NCBI GenBank assembly: GCA_947499725.1
Contig: CANMPK010000003.1
Location: forward strand, 248,001-312,000
Source: an uncultured Paracoccaceae bacterium
GTDB lineage: Bacteria; Pseudomonadota; Alphaproteobacteria; Rhodobacterales; Rhodobacteraceae
Reading direction: 5' to 3'
Length of the DNA stretch: 64,000 nt
Under the pieces are notes generated by a model, which worked only from the letters and a program-made list of their open reading frames with translations, was not told where the DNA came from and searched no databases. Below, piece after piece: positions 42,594-51,030 of this stretch; the stretch's first letter is position 1, and every line of letters starts with the position of its first letter. The translations under genes and the position numbers were made by a program.

Positions 42594-43211
42594 ATGAAAC
42601 GACTGTTCAAAACACTCGCATTTCTTGTAGCGGCGTCAACTTTGACGGCCTGTACCGTACCGAACCGCGGCGGGGCATCTTTGGAAGAAGTGGCGCAAGC
42701 TGCGTATCGCCATGATGGCCCGACCAGCATCACCCTTTATACGATGCTATCTAACCGCAGCGGTTCCGGTGCCCATACTTCGATTTTGGTGAATGGTAGC
42801 CAGCGTGTTGCCTTTGATCCTGCTGGATCCTTCCGGCACGAGAAGATCGTATCTCACAACGATACGGTTTACGGCATGACGCCATATCTGGTTGATCAGT
42901 ATACGCGTTTTCATGCGCGCGAGACCTACCACGTAGTGATCCAAGAGTTGCAAGTCTCTCCAGAAGTGGCAGAGCAAGCCCTGCAAATGGTTGTAAATCA
43001 CCGCGCGGTCCAACAGTCACATTGCGCGATGGCGACATCACAACTGCTGTCGAAACTGCCAGGTTTTGAGGACGTGCGCCCATCGTATTTTCCTGTGAAG
43101 TTGATGGAAACATTCAAGGAAAAAGGTGCGACCTTTGAACGCCTCTACGAATATGACGGCGATGATAAATCAAAGGTGCTCCGAGCTTTTGTACCGGAAT
43201 ACGAAAGCTAA
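42594..43211 (+). CDS. lipoprotein, possible permuted NlpC/P60-like fold
   Basis: 205-aa lipoprotein: a signal peptide with lipobox LTAC at 17-20 makes Cys20 the lipidated residue. The mature part has GAHTSILV (His59-like position), VAFDPAGSF and, near 142, SHCAMATSQLL. The order His then Cys is that of circularly permuted papain-like (YaeF/YiiX-type) proteins, but this is only a motif impression. Localised to the inner or outer membrane, facing the periplasm. Convergent with azlD. Confidence 0.65.
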   Translation: MKRLFKTLAFLVAASTLTACTVPNRGGASLEEVAQAAYRHDGPTSITLYTMLSNRSGSGAHTSILVNGSQRVAFDPAGSFRHEKIVSHNDTVYGMTPYLVDQYTRFHARETYHVVIQELQVSPEVAEQALQMVVNHRAVQQSHCAMATSQLLSKLPGFEDVRPSYFPVKLMETFKEKGATFERLYEYDGDDKSKVLRAFVPEYES

Positions 43212-43531
43212 CTTAGAACGCTTAAGGCGATAAATAAGGTGGCCGCGCCGGTTGCCATGGCGAACAACACGTTCTTAGTGAAATAACTGACTGCAATCGT
43301 AGCAATTGCAGCGACTAGGCGTGCTGGGTCTGGCGATCCTTCTGTGGCGCTTGGCCACATGACCATTGGCGCAACCAATCCAGGCAAGACAGCGACGGCA
43401 GTATAGCGCAAGTGACGCTGCAGCCAGTCAGGCAAAGCGCGATCTCCGATCAGGCCAATGAACACAAAGCGAAGCCCAAAGCTACCGAGCGCCAATCCAG
43501 CAATAACAATCCAAACGGTTGCGTTATCCAT
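43208..43531 (-). CDS. azlD: AzlD-family membrane protein
   Basis: 107-aa protein with four hydrophobic helices of the AzlD type (VWIVIAGLALGSFGLRFVF, RYTAVAVLPGLVAPMV), the small partner of AzlC in branched-chain amino-acid export. Its start lies eight bases inside azlC, implying coupled translation. Its stop overlaps the lipoprotein gene stop. Confidence 0.85.
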   Translation of the reverse strand: MDNATVWIVIAGLALGSFGLRFVFIGLIGDRALPDWLQRHLRYTAVAVLPGLVAPMVMWPSATEGSPDPARLVAAIATIAVSYFTKNVLFAMATGAATLFIALSVLS

Positions 43532-44243
43532 CTACGTCTCCTCGCTTGGCAAGCCATTGCTCAGACCATGCGCCAGCGGACATCGCGAACAAAGCAGCGA
43601 CCAGCAATCCTAGACTATAGGGCACATTCACAAGCAACAGAGAGCCTGCAACCGAAACGAAAGCAGCAATCATATGTGGGGCTGTTCGCAACATCGGGCC
43701 AACCATGGCCAAGAAAGTGATGGGCAAAGCAAAATCTATCGCAAAACTCTCTGGAATGGCTTGTCCCCCCCAAGCGCCGAAGAGGGTGCAGGAATACCAA
43801 ATCGGCACAATCGGTAGAACGGTGCCAAAGAAGAAAGCCATGTTTTGACGCGAAGAGTTTTTAGGATGTTCCTCACATTCAACGATGGTCAGAGCGTAGC
43901 TTTGATCGACGATGAGATAGGCTGAGAGTGCGCGCTTCCAAAGAGGTTCTCCGCCAAAATAGGGCGCAAGGCTTGCCGAGTACATCGCCATGCGCAGATT
44001 TACGGCGAGGGCAGAAACGATTACAATGACAGTCGGAGTGTTTTCCGTAAGCAAATGCACTGCGGTGAACTGAGAGGCCCCAGCAATCACAGCCACTGAG
44101 AATACAAGAGTTTGGGCAACGTTCAGGCCCGCCTCTGTCGCAACGATGCCAAACAGGACCGCAAAGGGCGCGATGACAAAAATGAATGGCAGCCCTGCGC
44201 GAAAGCCCTTCCAGAATGAAGATTTTATGCTGGTGGTCGCCAT
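43524..44243 (-). CDS. azlC: AzlC-family permease
   Basis: 239-aa inner-membrane protein with about seven helices. FWKGFRAGLPFIFVIAPFAVLFG at the N terminus (quoted in part) and VIAGASQFTAVHLL near 54-67 are AzlC hallmarks. With AzlD it probably exports branched-chain or related amino acids (BrnFE-like). It is divergent from fdhD with 53 bases between the starts. Confidence 0.88.
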   Translation of the reverse strand: MATTSIKSSFWKGFRAGLPFIFVIAPFAVLFGIVATEAGLNVAQTLVFSVAVIAGASQFTAVHLLTENTPTVIVIVSALAVNLRMAMYSASLAPYFGGEPLWKRALSAYLIVDQSYALTIVECEEHPKNSSRQNMAFFFGTVLPIVPIWYSCTLFGAWGGQAIPESFAIDFALPITFLAMVGPMLRTAPHMIAAFVSVAGSLLLVNVPYSLGLLVAALFAMSAGAWSEQWLAKRGDVDG

Positions 44244-44296
44244 TTGCTTTACCTAAGTCTAATGTCACTCAAAGGCCTAACGACGGTCCTAAGGGG

Positions 44297-45160
44297 ATGC
44301 AATTGTCAAAGTTGAATAACGCCGATTATCTCATCGCACCAAAACCGGCGACTGAAGGGTTAACGCGCCCCATAAACGGCGTGGATCAAACTGGGCAACC
44401 AGTGCGCCAATCGGTTATCGAAGAACGCCCCCTTACCATTTTCTTAAACAGCCGTGAAATTGTCACGGCGATGACCATCGGTGACTACCCCGAATTTCTT
44501 GCGCTTGGGTTTTTGCGCAATCAGGGCATGCTGCATCCAGAAGAAACCATCTCCTCCGTTGAATACGACGACGAGCTTGAAGCGGTTGTCGTGCGGACGG
44601 AGACCGAGACAAACTACGAAGAAAAGCTTTCCAAGAAAACGCGAACAAGTGGCTGCGCAGTCGGGACGGTCTTTGGCGATATGATGGAAGGCTTAGCGGG
44701 GGTCTCTTTGCCGCAAAGGCCCGTACAGGTTAGCCATCTAAGAACGCTTTCAACCTTAATCAATCGAACGCCCTCTTTGTACCTTGAAGCAGGCGCGATC
44801 CACGGAACGGTTCTTTGCCAAGCGGACCGCCCGCTCGTCTATATGGAAGATGTCGGTCGGCACAATGCGGTCGACAAAATCGCGGGCTGGATGCTGCACA
44901 CCAATACGGATGGAGCTGACAAGGTGTTATACACGACGGGTCGGCTTACCTCTGAAATGGTCATAAAGACGGCCATGATGGGCATTCCGACCCTTGTGAG
45001 CCGATCAGGTTTTACAGCTTGGGGCGTAGATATAGCGCAGCAAGTGGGATTGACGTTGATTGGGCGAATGAAGGGGAAGCGTTTCCTATGTTTGTCTGGC
45101 CACAGCAATCTGATCTGGGATGCGCCCGACGATGAAGAGCAGGCGCAGTTCAATGAATAG
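44297..45160 (+). CDS. fdhD: formate dehydrogenase accessory sulfurtransferase FdhD
   Basis: 287-aa FdhD, which carries sulfur from the IscS desulfurase to the bis-MGD cofactor of formate dehydrogenase. The active region is TSGCAVGT: Cys120 is kept, but the second Cys of the E. coli CxxC is Gly123. EDVGRHNAVDKIAG and the C-terminal SRSGFTAWG blocks are present. AAGGGG abuts the ATG, so the TTG two codons later (44303) may be the true start. First gene of a four-gene molybdenum-cofactor operon. Confidence 0.9.
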   Translation: MQLSKLNNADYLIAPKPATEGLTRPINGVDQTGQPVRQSVIEERPLTIFLNSREIVTAMTIGDYPEFLALGFLRNQGMLHPEETISSVEYDDELEAVVVRTETETNYEEKLSKKTRTSGCAVGTVFGDMMEGLAGVSLPQRPVQVSHLRTLSTLINRTPSLYLEAGAIHGTVLCQADRPLVYMEDVGRHNAVDKIAGWMLHTNTDGADKVLYTTGRLTSEMVIKTAMMGIPTLVSRSGFTAWGVDIAQQVGLTLIGRMKGKRFLCLSGHSNLIWDAPDDEEQAQFNE

Positions 45161-45773
45161 AGCAGTCGGTGTGATATTGGCTGGAGGTCTGGCCACGCGG
45201 ATGGGTGGCGGAGACAAGGGGCGCCTTCCAATTGGAAAGACCAGTTTGATAGAGCATGTTGTGTCGCGCTTGTCGTCGCAAACGGATAGTATTGCTTTGA
45301 ATGCAAATGGGGACCCAAAGCGTTTTGATGACCTAAACTTACCTGTTCTGTGTGATAGCGTTCCAGATCATCCAGGGCCATTGGCAGGGATTTTGGCGGG
45401 GTTGGATTGGGCGTTCCAACAAGACGCGACACATGTCGTTTCCGTGGCCGCAGATACACCTTTCTTCCCGATTGATCTGGTTTTGCAATTGCAACGCGCC
45501 GCGCAAAAGAGCCCCGCGGGTTTGGCGTTGGCAGCGTCTCAGTCTGAAACAGGGAAAGTGTGGCGTCAGCCCACCTTTGGGTATTGGCCTGTGGCTTTGC
45601 GTGAGGATTTACGCTCAGCGCTAGGGCAGGGAGTGCGTAAGGTTGTTCAATGGACAGATCAACATCAAGCGGGGCAGGCTGTTTTTGATGCCACCGTTTA
45701 TGATCCGTTTTTTAACGTGAATACGCCGGAGGATCACGCTAAGGCGCAAGCAATGGTGGGTAAAGTATCGTGA
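45153..45773 (+). CDS. mobA: molybdenum cofactor guanylyltransferase
   Basis: 206-aa MobA, which transfers GMP from GTP to Mo-molybdopterin to form the MGD cofactor. The nucleotide-binding LAGGLATRMGGGDKGRLP block is near residues 9-26, and VAADTPFFP near 95-103 holds the metal-binding Asp. It starts eight bases inside fdhD and overlaps mobB (GTGA). Confidence 0.93.
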   Translation: MNRAVGVILAGGLATRMGGGDKGRLPIGKTSLIEHVVSRLSSQTDSIALNANGDPKRFDDLNLPVLCDSVPDHPGPLAGILAGLDWAFQQDATHVVSVAADTPFFPIDLVLQLQRAAQKSPAGLALAASQSETGKVWRQPTFGYWPVALREDLRSALGQGVRKVVQWTDQHQAGQAVFDATVYDPFFNVNTPEDHAKAQAMVGKVS

Positions 45774-46273
45774 ACGTATTTGGCGTTACGGGTTATAAAG
45801 ATGCAGGAAAGACCGAACTTGTCAGCGGGCTTGTGACGTACTTCAAAGAAGCTGGCTTGAAGGTGTCGACCATAAAGCGAAGCCATCATTCTGTTGATTT
45901 GGACAGACCCGGAACAGACACCCATCGCCACCGGGAAGCGGGCGCTGAAGAAGTCATGCTGGTTTCCGATGCCCGTTATCTTATGATGAAAGAGCTTGCT
46001 GCCCCTATGCCATTGGTCGACATCCTAGAAAGGTTTGCTGCCGTGGATCTGGTTTTGGTAGAAGGCTTCAAGTCTGAGCAACATCCCAAAATAGAGGCTC
46101 ATCGTGCTGAAACAAATCAGCCTTGGATTTACCCAAAAAATCAAAGTGTGAAAGCTATTGCAACAGATCAAGAAGTAAGCTGTGCTTTACCGCAATTTGA
46201 TCTAAACGATGTGGCCGGTATAGCTGACTTCATCCAATCCAATGCGGTGCCCTTCGAAAGTTTGCGGACATGA
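45770..46273 (+). CDS. mobB: molybdopterin-guanine dinucleotide biosynthesis adapter MobB
   Basis: 167-aa P-loop GTPase; Walker A is GYKDAGKTELV near 7-17, and LVLVEGFKSEQHPKIE near 95-110 is the conserved MobB block. It enhances cofactor delivery with MobA. Starts with GTG overlapping the mobA stop and overlaps moeA by ATGA. Confidence 0.93.
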   Translation: MNVFGVTGYKDAGKTELVSGLVTYFKEAGLKVSTIKRSHHSVDLDRPGTDTHRHREAGAEEVMLVSDARYLMMKELAAPMPLVDILERFAAVDLVLVEGFKSEQHPKIEAHRAETNQPWIYPKNQSVKAIATDQEVSCALPQFDLNDVAGIADFIQSNAVPFESLRT

Positions 46274-47529
46274 CCTTAACGCCTCCTCCACTCAAAAATG
46301 ATTGTTTTGCTTTGCCCGCAGGGCAAGACTGGACACCTGTTCCGCAGATCCACCAGTTGCTTCAGCAGCGGTTAACTCCGATTGCCCAAGTGAAAAGCAT
46401 GCCGGCTATAGACGCGTTGGGATATGTGTTAGCGGAACCTGTTCTGGCGCGCCGAGACAACCCGCCACATGCCAATAGCGCAGTTGATGGATACGGGCTT
46501 TGCGCAGAGCTTTATGGTGAAGGATCTCATGTCGTGTCTTGCGTGAAAGGACGTTCGGCCGCGGGGGCTCCTTATTTACACGACGTACCAAAGCACAAGG
46601 CAATCCGTATTCTAACAGGCGCTTCAGTACCGGCGGGTGTCGATACGATCGTGCTGCAAGAAGATGTCGCGACTGACGGAGATAAAATTGCCTTTAATGG
46701 TCCATTGAAAGTGGGGTCCAACCTTCGTAAGGCCGGAGAAGATGCAAAGGCGACTGCCGAGATTTTGCCTGCAGGTCGTAGGATTACGCCAACAGACCTT
46801 GCATTAATGGCTGCGACAGGCGTTCAATCTGTGCGCGTTTACCAACCGCTTCGTGTTGGGGTCCTATCCACCGGAGACGAGCTGGCAGAAGCCGGAAGCG
46901 AAGCTGATGAACATCAGATCTATGATGCAAACCGCCCCATGCTTCTTGCTATGATTGCCCGCTTTGGACATGTCGCTGTTGATCTAGGTGTTGCACCAGA
47001 TGAGCGAAATGCGGTGCAAACTATGCTAGAAAGCGCCTCCTCTGAAGTTGACGTAATCCTAACATCCGGAGGAGCGTCGGCTGGGGATGAAGACCATGTG
47101 TCTGCGTTGCTTCAGGATCAAGGGCGCTTGGTACAATGGCGTATTGCGATGAAGCCAGGGCGCCCCATGGCGCTTGCGCTTTGGAATGGAACGCCTATTT
47201 TTGGGCTGCCCGGGAACCCCGTGGCAGCTTTCGTGTGTGGTTTGGTTTTTGCTAAGCCTGCACTGGATCTTTTAGCGGGCAAGGGCTGGGGCTGGCCCGA
47301 AGGGCGCTTGGTGCCTGCTTCATTTGTGAAAAGAAAAAAGCCAGGCCGGCATGAGTATCTGCGCGCTCGTATCAGAGAGGGACGTGCAGAAGTCTTTGCG
47401 TCCGAAGGCTCGGGACGTGTATCTGGCCTCAGCTGGGCCGAGGGACTTGTCGAATTGCCATTTGAAGAGGCGGAAGTCAGCGAAGGCTCTTTAGTGCGCT
47501 ACTATACGTACGAAGATTTCGGTCTGTAA
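46270..47529 (+). CDS. moeA: molybdopterin molybdenumtransferase
   Basis: 419-aa MoeA inserts molybdate into adenylylated molybdopterin. Blocks include NSAVDGYGLCAE near 76-87, RILTGASVPAGVDTIVLQED near 117-136, GDELAEAGSE and LTSGGASAGDEDHV near 263-276, and GLPGNPVAAFV. The first 25 residues are a non-conserved extension. Last gene of the fdhD-mobA-mobB-moeA operon. Confidence 0.94.
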   Translation: MTLTPPPLKNDCFALPAGQDWTPVPQIHQLLQQRLTPIAQVKSMPAIDALGYVLAEPVLARRDNPPHANSAVDGYGLCAELYGEGSHVVSCVKGRSAAGAPYLHDVPKHKAIRILTGASVPAGVDTIVLQEDVATDGDKIAFNGPLKVGSNLRKAGEDAKATAEILPAGRRITPTDLALMAATGVQSVRVYQPLRVGVLSTGDELAEAGSEADEHQIYDANRPMLLAMIARFGHVAVDLGVAPDERNAVQTMLESASSEVDVILTSGGASAGDEDHVSALLQDQGRLVQWRIAMKPGRPMALALWNGTPIFGLPGNPVAAFVCGLVFAKPALDLLAGKGWGWPEGRLVPASFVKRKKPGRHEYLRARIREGRAEVFASEGSGRVSGLSWAEGLVELPFEEAEVSEGSLVRYYTYEDFGL

Positions 47530-47543
47530 GCGCCTATCAGGTC

Positions 47544-48557
47544 TTAGTCAAAAATACCCGAAACCCGCCCGACGAGCATAAAGGCACGGGCCGTGCGTGT
47601 TTCCGATAGGGATGAAATCTCCGCATCCGTCGCTGACTTTTCAAATTCAATAAAGGATTTATCAAACCGGCGAAGGAAGTGGTGAACGGCATCGCGGAAA
47701 ATTGGGTCTTGCTTCATGCGGCCCGCAGTCAATGCCAATGAAGAGCGATCTCTGACACCTCCAAGAGCCGCGATTTCACGCCCGCGCGTGCCTTCTGCAA
47801 ACTGTCGCCAGATTTCAGGGCGCGCCAAGTCTGGGCGCAGATCATCCATATAAATGCCGTCTTGGCTGAGCAGGGTCAAAACATCTTGGGCGGCTTGGAC
47901 CAACTGGCTGGCTTGTCTATCCTTCAAGGCTTTGCGTAGGGCGGCGAAGCCCTCTTGATCATCGGCCGTTTCAGGGAAGTGCAATGCACGGATCAAATCA
48001 GCGTTGTTCAATGGTGGGGAAAGATCTTCGGCAGGCGTGCCCAGTTCGAGCAAACCTTGATCTTCTGCATCTACGATAGCCCCTGGCTTCACGGCTTGAT
48101 TTTCCGCAGCAGCGCGCGCAGCTTGCGTTTCGCGAGTTGTGGAAAACATCGTCAAGGCGCTTTCCGTTTTGCGTTGCGCCGCAGCAATTTCATCGAGCTT
48201 TTTAGTGATCGTCGGTTCGACGGTTCCGCCTGTGTTTTGCGTCAGATAAGATTGGCGCAGCGCCTCGACAGCGGCATTCAGGCGCTGTCCTTCTTCTCGC
48301 ATCACACGGCTTGACCGCGCAGCCATCGCCGCGACCCAAATCATGGCGACTGGAAGGAAGATGGCCAGCATAGTCATCATGAATTGCAGCGAATTTGCTG
48401 TCGCGTTTGGTTGGAGGATCAGGAAAAACACCACTGTCGCCAATAGCCAAATCAGGCTGAGCACCAATGCAATCACTTCGATTGCAGTCACTTCGCTCTT
48501 GCGCGGCGGCTGATACAGGCCGGATGGGGCCGCGGTTTTTTCGCTTTCGTCAACCAT
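47544..48557 (-). CDS. two-helix membrane protein of unknown function (337 aa)
   Basis: Residues 22-46 and 56-78 are hydrophobic helices; a coiled-coil stretch (about 82-140) with many Ala/Gln/Glu follows, then a soluble helical domain of about 190 residues rich in acidic and arginine residues. No enzymatic motif is seen. It is 22 bases downstream of greA on the same strand, so it may be co-transcribed. It looks like a conserved Rhodobacterales envelope-associated protein whose role I cannot name. Confidence 0.65.
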   Translation of the reverse strand: MVDESEKTAAPSGLYQPPRKSEVTAIEVIALVLSLIWLLATVVFFLILQPNATANSLQFMMTMLAIFLPVAMIWVAAMAARSSRVMREEGQRLNAAVEALRQSYLTQNTGGTVEPTITKKLDEIAAAQRKTESALTMFSTTRETQAARAAAENQAVKPGAIVDAEDQGLLELGTPAEDLSPPLNNADLIRALHFPETADDQEGFAALRKALKDRQASQLVQAAQDVLTLLSQDGIYMDDLRPDLARPEIWRQFAEGTRGREIAALGGVRDRSSLALTAGRMKQDPIFRDAVHHFLRRFDKSFIEFEKSATDAEISSLSETRTARAFMLVGRVSGIFD

Positions 48558-48579
48558 AGTTCACTCTACCAATCAGGCG

Positions 48580-49050
48580 TTATACGTAAGCAATTTCTAC
48601 GATTTCGTAGCCCTTGATACCGCCAGGGGTGCGTACTTCTACACTGTCGCCTTCTTCTTTACCGATCAAGGCGCGCGCAATCGGGGATTTGATATTCAGC
48701 AAACCTTTTTCGACGTTTGCTTCATATTCGCCCACAATTTGCCAAGTCTTTTCTTCGTCCGTATCTTCATCGGCAACGGTCACAGTCGCGCCGAACTTTA
48801 CGGAACCACTTAGAGAGGTGGGGTCAATGACGTCTGCCAGTGACAAAATACCTTCAAGTTCCTTAATGCGGCCTTCGATAAAGCCCTGCTTTTCGCGCGC
48901 AGAATGGTATTCTGCGTTTTCTTTCAGATCGCCTAGCTCGCGCGCTTCTGCAATTGCCTGAATGATAGCAGGACGCTCGTCGACCTTAAGTGTTTTCAAT
49001 TCTGCCTCGGCCGCGGAGAAACCCACGCGAGTCATTGGAATCTTGTCCAT
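48580..49050 (-). CDS. greA: transcription elongation factor GreA
   Basis: 156-aa GreA rescues backtracked RNA polymerase by stimulating transcript cleavage. The N-terminal coiled coil (about 1-75) includes [21 protein letters not shown] (quoted in part) with the acidic tip, and the C-terminal FKBP-like domain ends [23 protein letters not shown] (in part). The ATG at 49050 gives the usual [11 protein letters not shown] start; a longer upstream reading is not credible. Confidence 0.95.
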   Translation of the reverse strand: MDKIPMTRVGFSAAEAELKTLKVDERPAIIQAIAEARELGDLKENAEYHSAREKQGFIEGRIKELEGILSLADVIDPTSLSGSVKFGATVTVADEDTDEEKTWQIVGEYEANVEKGLLNIKSPIARALIGKEEGDSVEVRTPGGIKGYEIVEIAYV

Positions 49051-49463
49051 TGAAATTTTCCCGATCTTTTTCGTTTTTGCTGCACCGATGTGCAGGAATG
49101 TCTTAGCTGAAATAACTGCCCTAAACAGGAATGTGAATGCAAGGGAAAGCTGATGGGTTAAACAGGAATTCAATTAGGCTCAATTTGAGAATCTTAACAC
49201 GATTTGTGAAATTTTACCCCGTTCTGATGACCAATTCTGACGGTTCATTCATAGTTTTATGACCATTTGCGGTGTTTTTGGCTCCAAGGTGGGGTTTTTT
49301 GTTTTTGTTTAAAATCAATGCATTGCGAGGCATGTATGGTAGTATGGTTACAAACAATTACAAATAATGTTTGACTTGAATCAATTTGTAATCCGATAGT
49401 TGGCTATCCGACAGACCATGCCAACTCTCTGGTTTTGCGGTCATCGGGTCAAGGGAGGAAATT
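49051..49463. other. 413-base AT-rich control region before TRAP operon
   Basis: No gene seen. It holds the divergent promoters of greA (left) and dctP (right), the inverted/direct repeat element at 49348-49392 and a small dyad GATAG-TTGG-CTATC at 49395-49408. The dctP RBS is GGGAGGA near 49453. Confidence 0.6.
49348..49392 (+). promoter_or_regulatory. candidate operator and promoter for TRAP operon
   Basis: ATTACAAAT (49357-49365) and ATTTGTAAT (49384-49392) are perfect inverted repeats 18 bases apart. The left arm is also the second of two tandem 10-base units TTACAAACAA/TTACAAATAA. A -35-like TTGACT (49371-49376) sits between the arms, with GATAGT 18 bases further on as a possible -10. 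The layout suggests a repressor that blocks RNA polymerase. Confidence 0.5.
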
Positions 49464-50456
49464 ATGACATTCTTTAGCAAAGTGAGCGCCTACACTGTAG
49501 GTGCCGTATCTGCACTAACCATTATCGCGAGCACTGCAACAGCGGCTGACGTTACTCTGCGTGGCGCAAGCTTGTTCGATGAAGAGCACGCATACACGAA
49601 AACACTGCGTCAGTTGGAAACACTGATTGCTGACAAAGTTGACGGCGTTTCTTTTGAACTCAGCCTGAACGGCGAGCTGGGTGACGAAAGCGATTTCGTA
49701 ACATTCCTGCAGCAGGGTGTTGCGATTGACTACGCGATCATGGCGCCATCCAACATGGCGACATTTGCTCCATCCATCCCACTGATGGATATGCCATTCC
49801 TGTTCCGCGATCTGGAACATTGGAATACAGCGCTGGCGTCCGGCGTTATGGCACCTCTAGAAGCGGAACTGCTGGAAAAAGCAGACATCCGTGTCATCGG
49901 CTACGCTGGTGGCGGTGTACGTAACTTGGCGTCCGCAGAACCTATCGGCAATATGGACGAGCTGAACGGTCACAAGATGCGTGTTATGGGTGCACCAATC
50001 CAAGCGCAAATCTTCTCTGCTGTCACAGCGAACCCAGCAGCGATTGCGTATAGCGAAGTTTATAACGCGATCCAAACAGGTGTAATTGCTGGCTTTGAAA
50101 ACGAAGCAGCGTCTATTCAGAACCTGAAGTTCTACGAAGTTGCACCACACATCACGCTGACAAAACACGCAATCACAGTGCGTCCAATCGTGATGGCTGA
50201 GAAAACCTTCTCTAAGCTGCCAGAAGCTGTGCAAGCTGCGGTTCTGGAAGCAGGCGTAGAAGCGGGTGCCTATGGCCGTGCTCTAGAAAGCACGCAAGAT
50301 GGTGAAAAACTGCAAGCGATGGCTGACGCAGGTCAGGTGATCGTTCAGGAATTCGCTGGCCGTGAACAGCTGCTGGAACTGGTTATCCCAGTACAAGACG
50401 CTTACGCCGCAGAGCTGGGCGCGTCTGATCTGCTTGAAGCAATCCGCGCGAAGTAA
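49464..50456 (+). CDS. TRAP transporter solute-binding protein (DctP family)
   Basis: 330-aa periplasmic binding protein with signal peptide about 1-27 (ending TATAAD). DctP-family features: MDMPFLFRDLEHW, the carboxylate-binding Arg in GHKMRVMGAP near 170-179, NAIQTGVIAGFENEAAS near 201-217. TRAP systems import organic acids with Na+. The ligand is unknown; the conserved Arg suggests a carboxylate. A strong RBS precedes the ATG. A terminator-like hairpin separates it from dctQ. Confidence 0.9.
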   Translation: MTFFSKVSAYTVGAVSALTIIASTATAADVTLRGASLFDEEHAYTKTLRQLETLIADKVDGVSFELSLNGELGDESDFVTFLQQGVAIDYAIMAPSNMATFAPSIPLMDMPFLFRDLEHWNTALASGVMAPLEAELLEKADIRVIGYAGGGVRNLASAEPIGNMDELNGHKMRVMGAPIQAQIFSAVTANPAAIAYSEVYNAIQTGVIAGFENEAASIQNLKFYEVAPHITLTKHAITVRPIVMAEKTFSKLPEAVQAAVLEAGVEAGAYGRALESTQDGEKLQAMADAGQVIVQEFAGREQLLELVIPVQDAYAAELGASDLLEAIRAK

Positions 50457-50477
50457 TCTCTGAAACTTAGCTCCTGG

Positions 50478-50510
50478 CATCGGCACCTTCGGGTGCCGGT
50501 GCTCTTTTTT
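50478..50510 (+). terminator. intra-operon terminator after dctP
   Basis: CATCGGCACC (50478-50487), loop TTCG, GGTGCCGGTG (50492-50501) form a ten-pair stem with one wobble, followed by CTCTTTTTT. It lies 21 bases past dctP and just before dctQ, so it probably lowers expression of the membrane subunits relative to the binding protein. Confidence 0.8.
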
Positions 50511-50526
50511 GGGGATGGCCCTTACT

Positions 50527-51030
50527 ATGGTTGGAAACTTTCTGAATACCTTTTGCAATGGCCTGCGTGTCTTGCTTGGGGTTCTAATCGGCGCGCTCGC
50601 GATCCCAGTCGGGATGCAAGTGATTGCCCGTTACACAGGCATCATACCTGTCTATCTATGGACAGAAGAACTGGCGACTTTCATTTTCGTATGGGTGGTT
50701 ATGATCGGCGCGATGCTAGCCGTTTGGGATAACACGCATTTTGATGTGCGCGTTTTACCTGATGCCAAAAATCCGGTTCTTAAACTGATCCAAGACGCAT
50801 TTGTTTACGTCATGATCTTAATTTTTGCGTTGGTTTTTGCCTTCTACGGCATTGAATATGCAGAATTCGGTGCGATCCAAAAATCCGTGATGATGCGGAT
50901 GCCTCTGATCATTACGTATATCTCAGTGCCAATCGCGGGCGTCGTCTGGACCATTCTTGTGGTCTATAAAATTTCCAACGCCGTGGCAGAATGCCGAGCA
51001 GCGCTGGCAGCACAGAAAGTTTCTCAATGA
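50527..51030 (+). CDS. TRAP transporter small permease (DctQ)
   Basis: About 167-aa small TRAP membrane subunit with four helices: GVLIGALAIPVGMQVIARY, WTEELATFIFVWVVMIGAMLAV with the hallmark TEE/W region (quoted in part), and two further helices. It forms the membrane unit with DctM. ATG at 50527 is preferred; ATG at 50515 lies immediately against the G run and lacks an RBS. Overlaps dctM by ATGA. Confidence 0.88.
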   Translation: MVGNFLNTFCNGLRVLLGVLIGALAIPVGMQVIARYTGIIPVYLWTEELATFIFVWVVMIGAMLAVWDNTHFDVRVLPDAKNPVLKLIQDAFVYVMILIFALVFAFYGIEYAEFGAIQKSVMMRMPLIITYISVPIAGVVWTILVVYKISNAVAECRAALAAQKVSQ

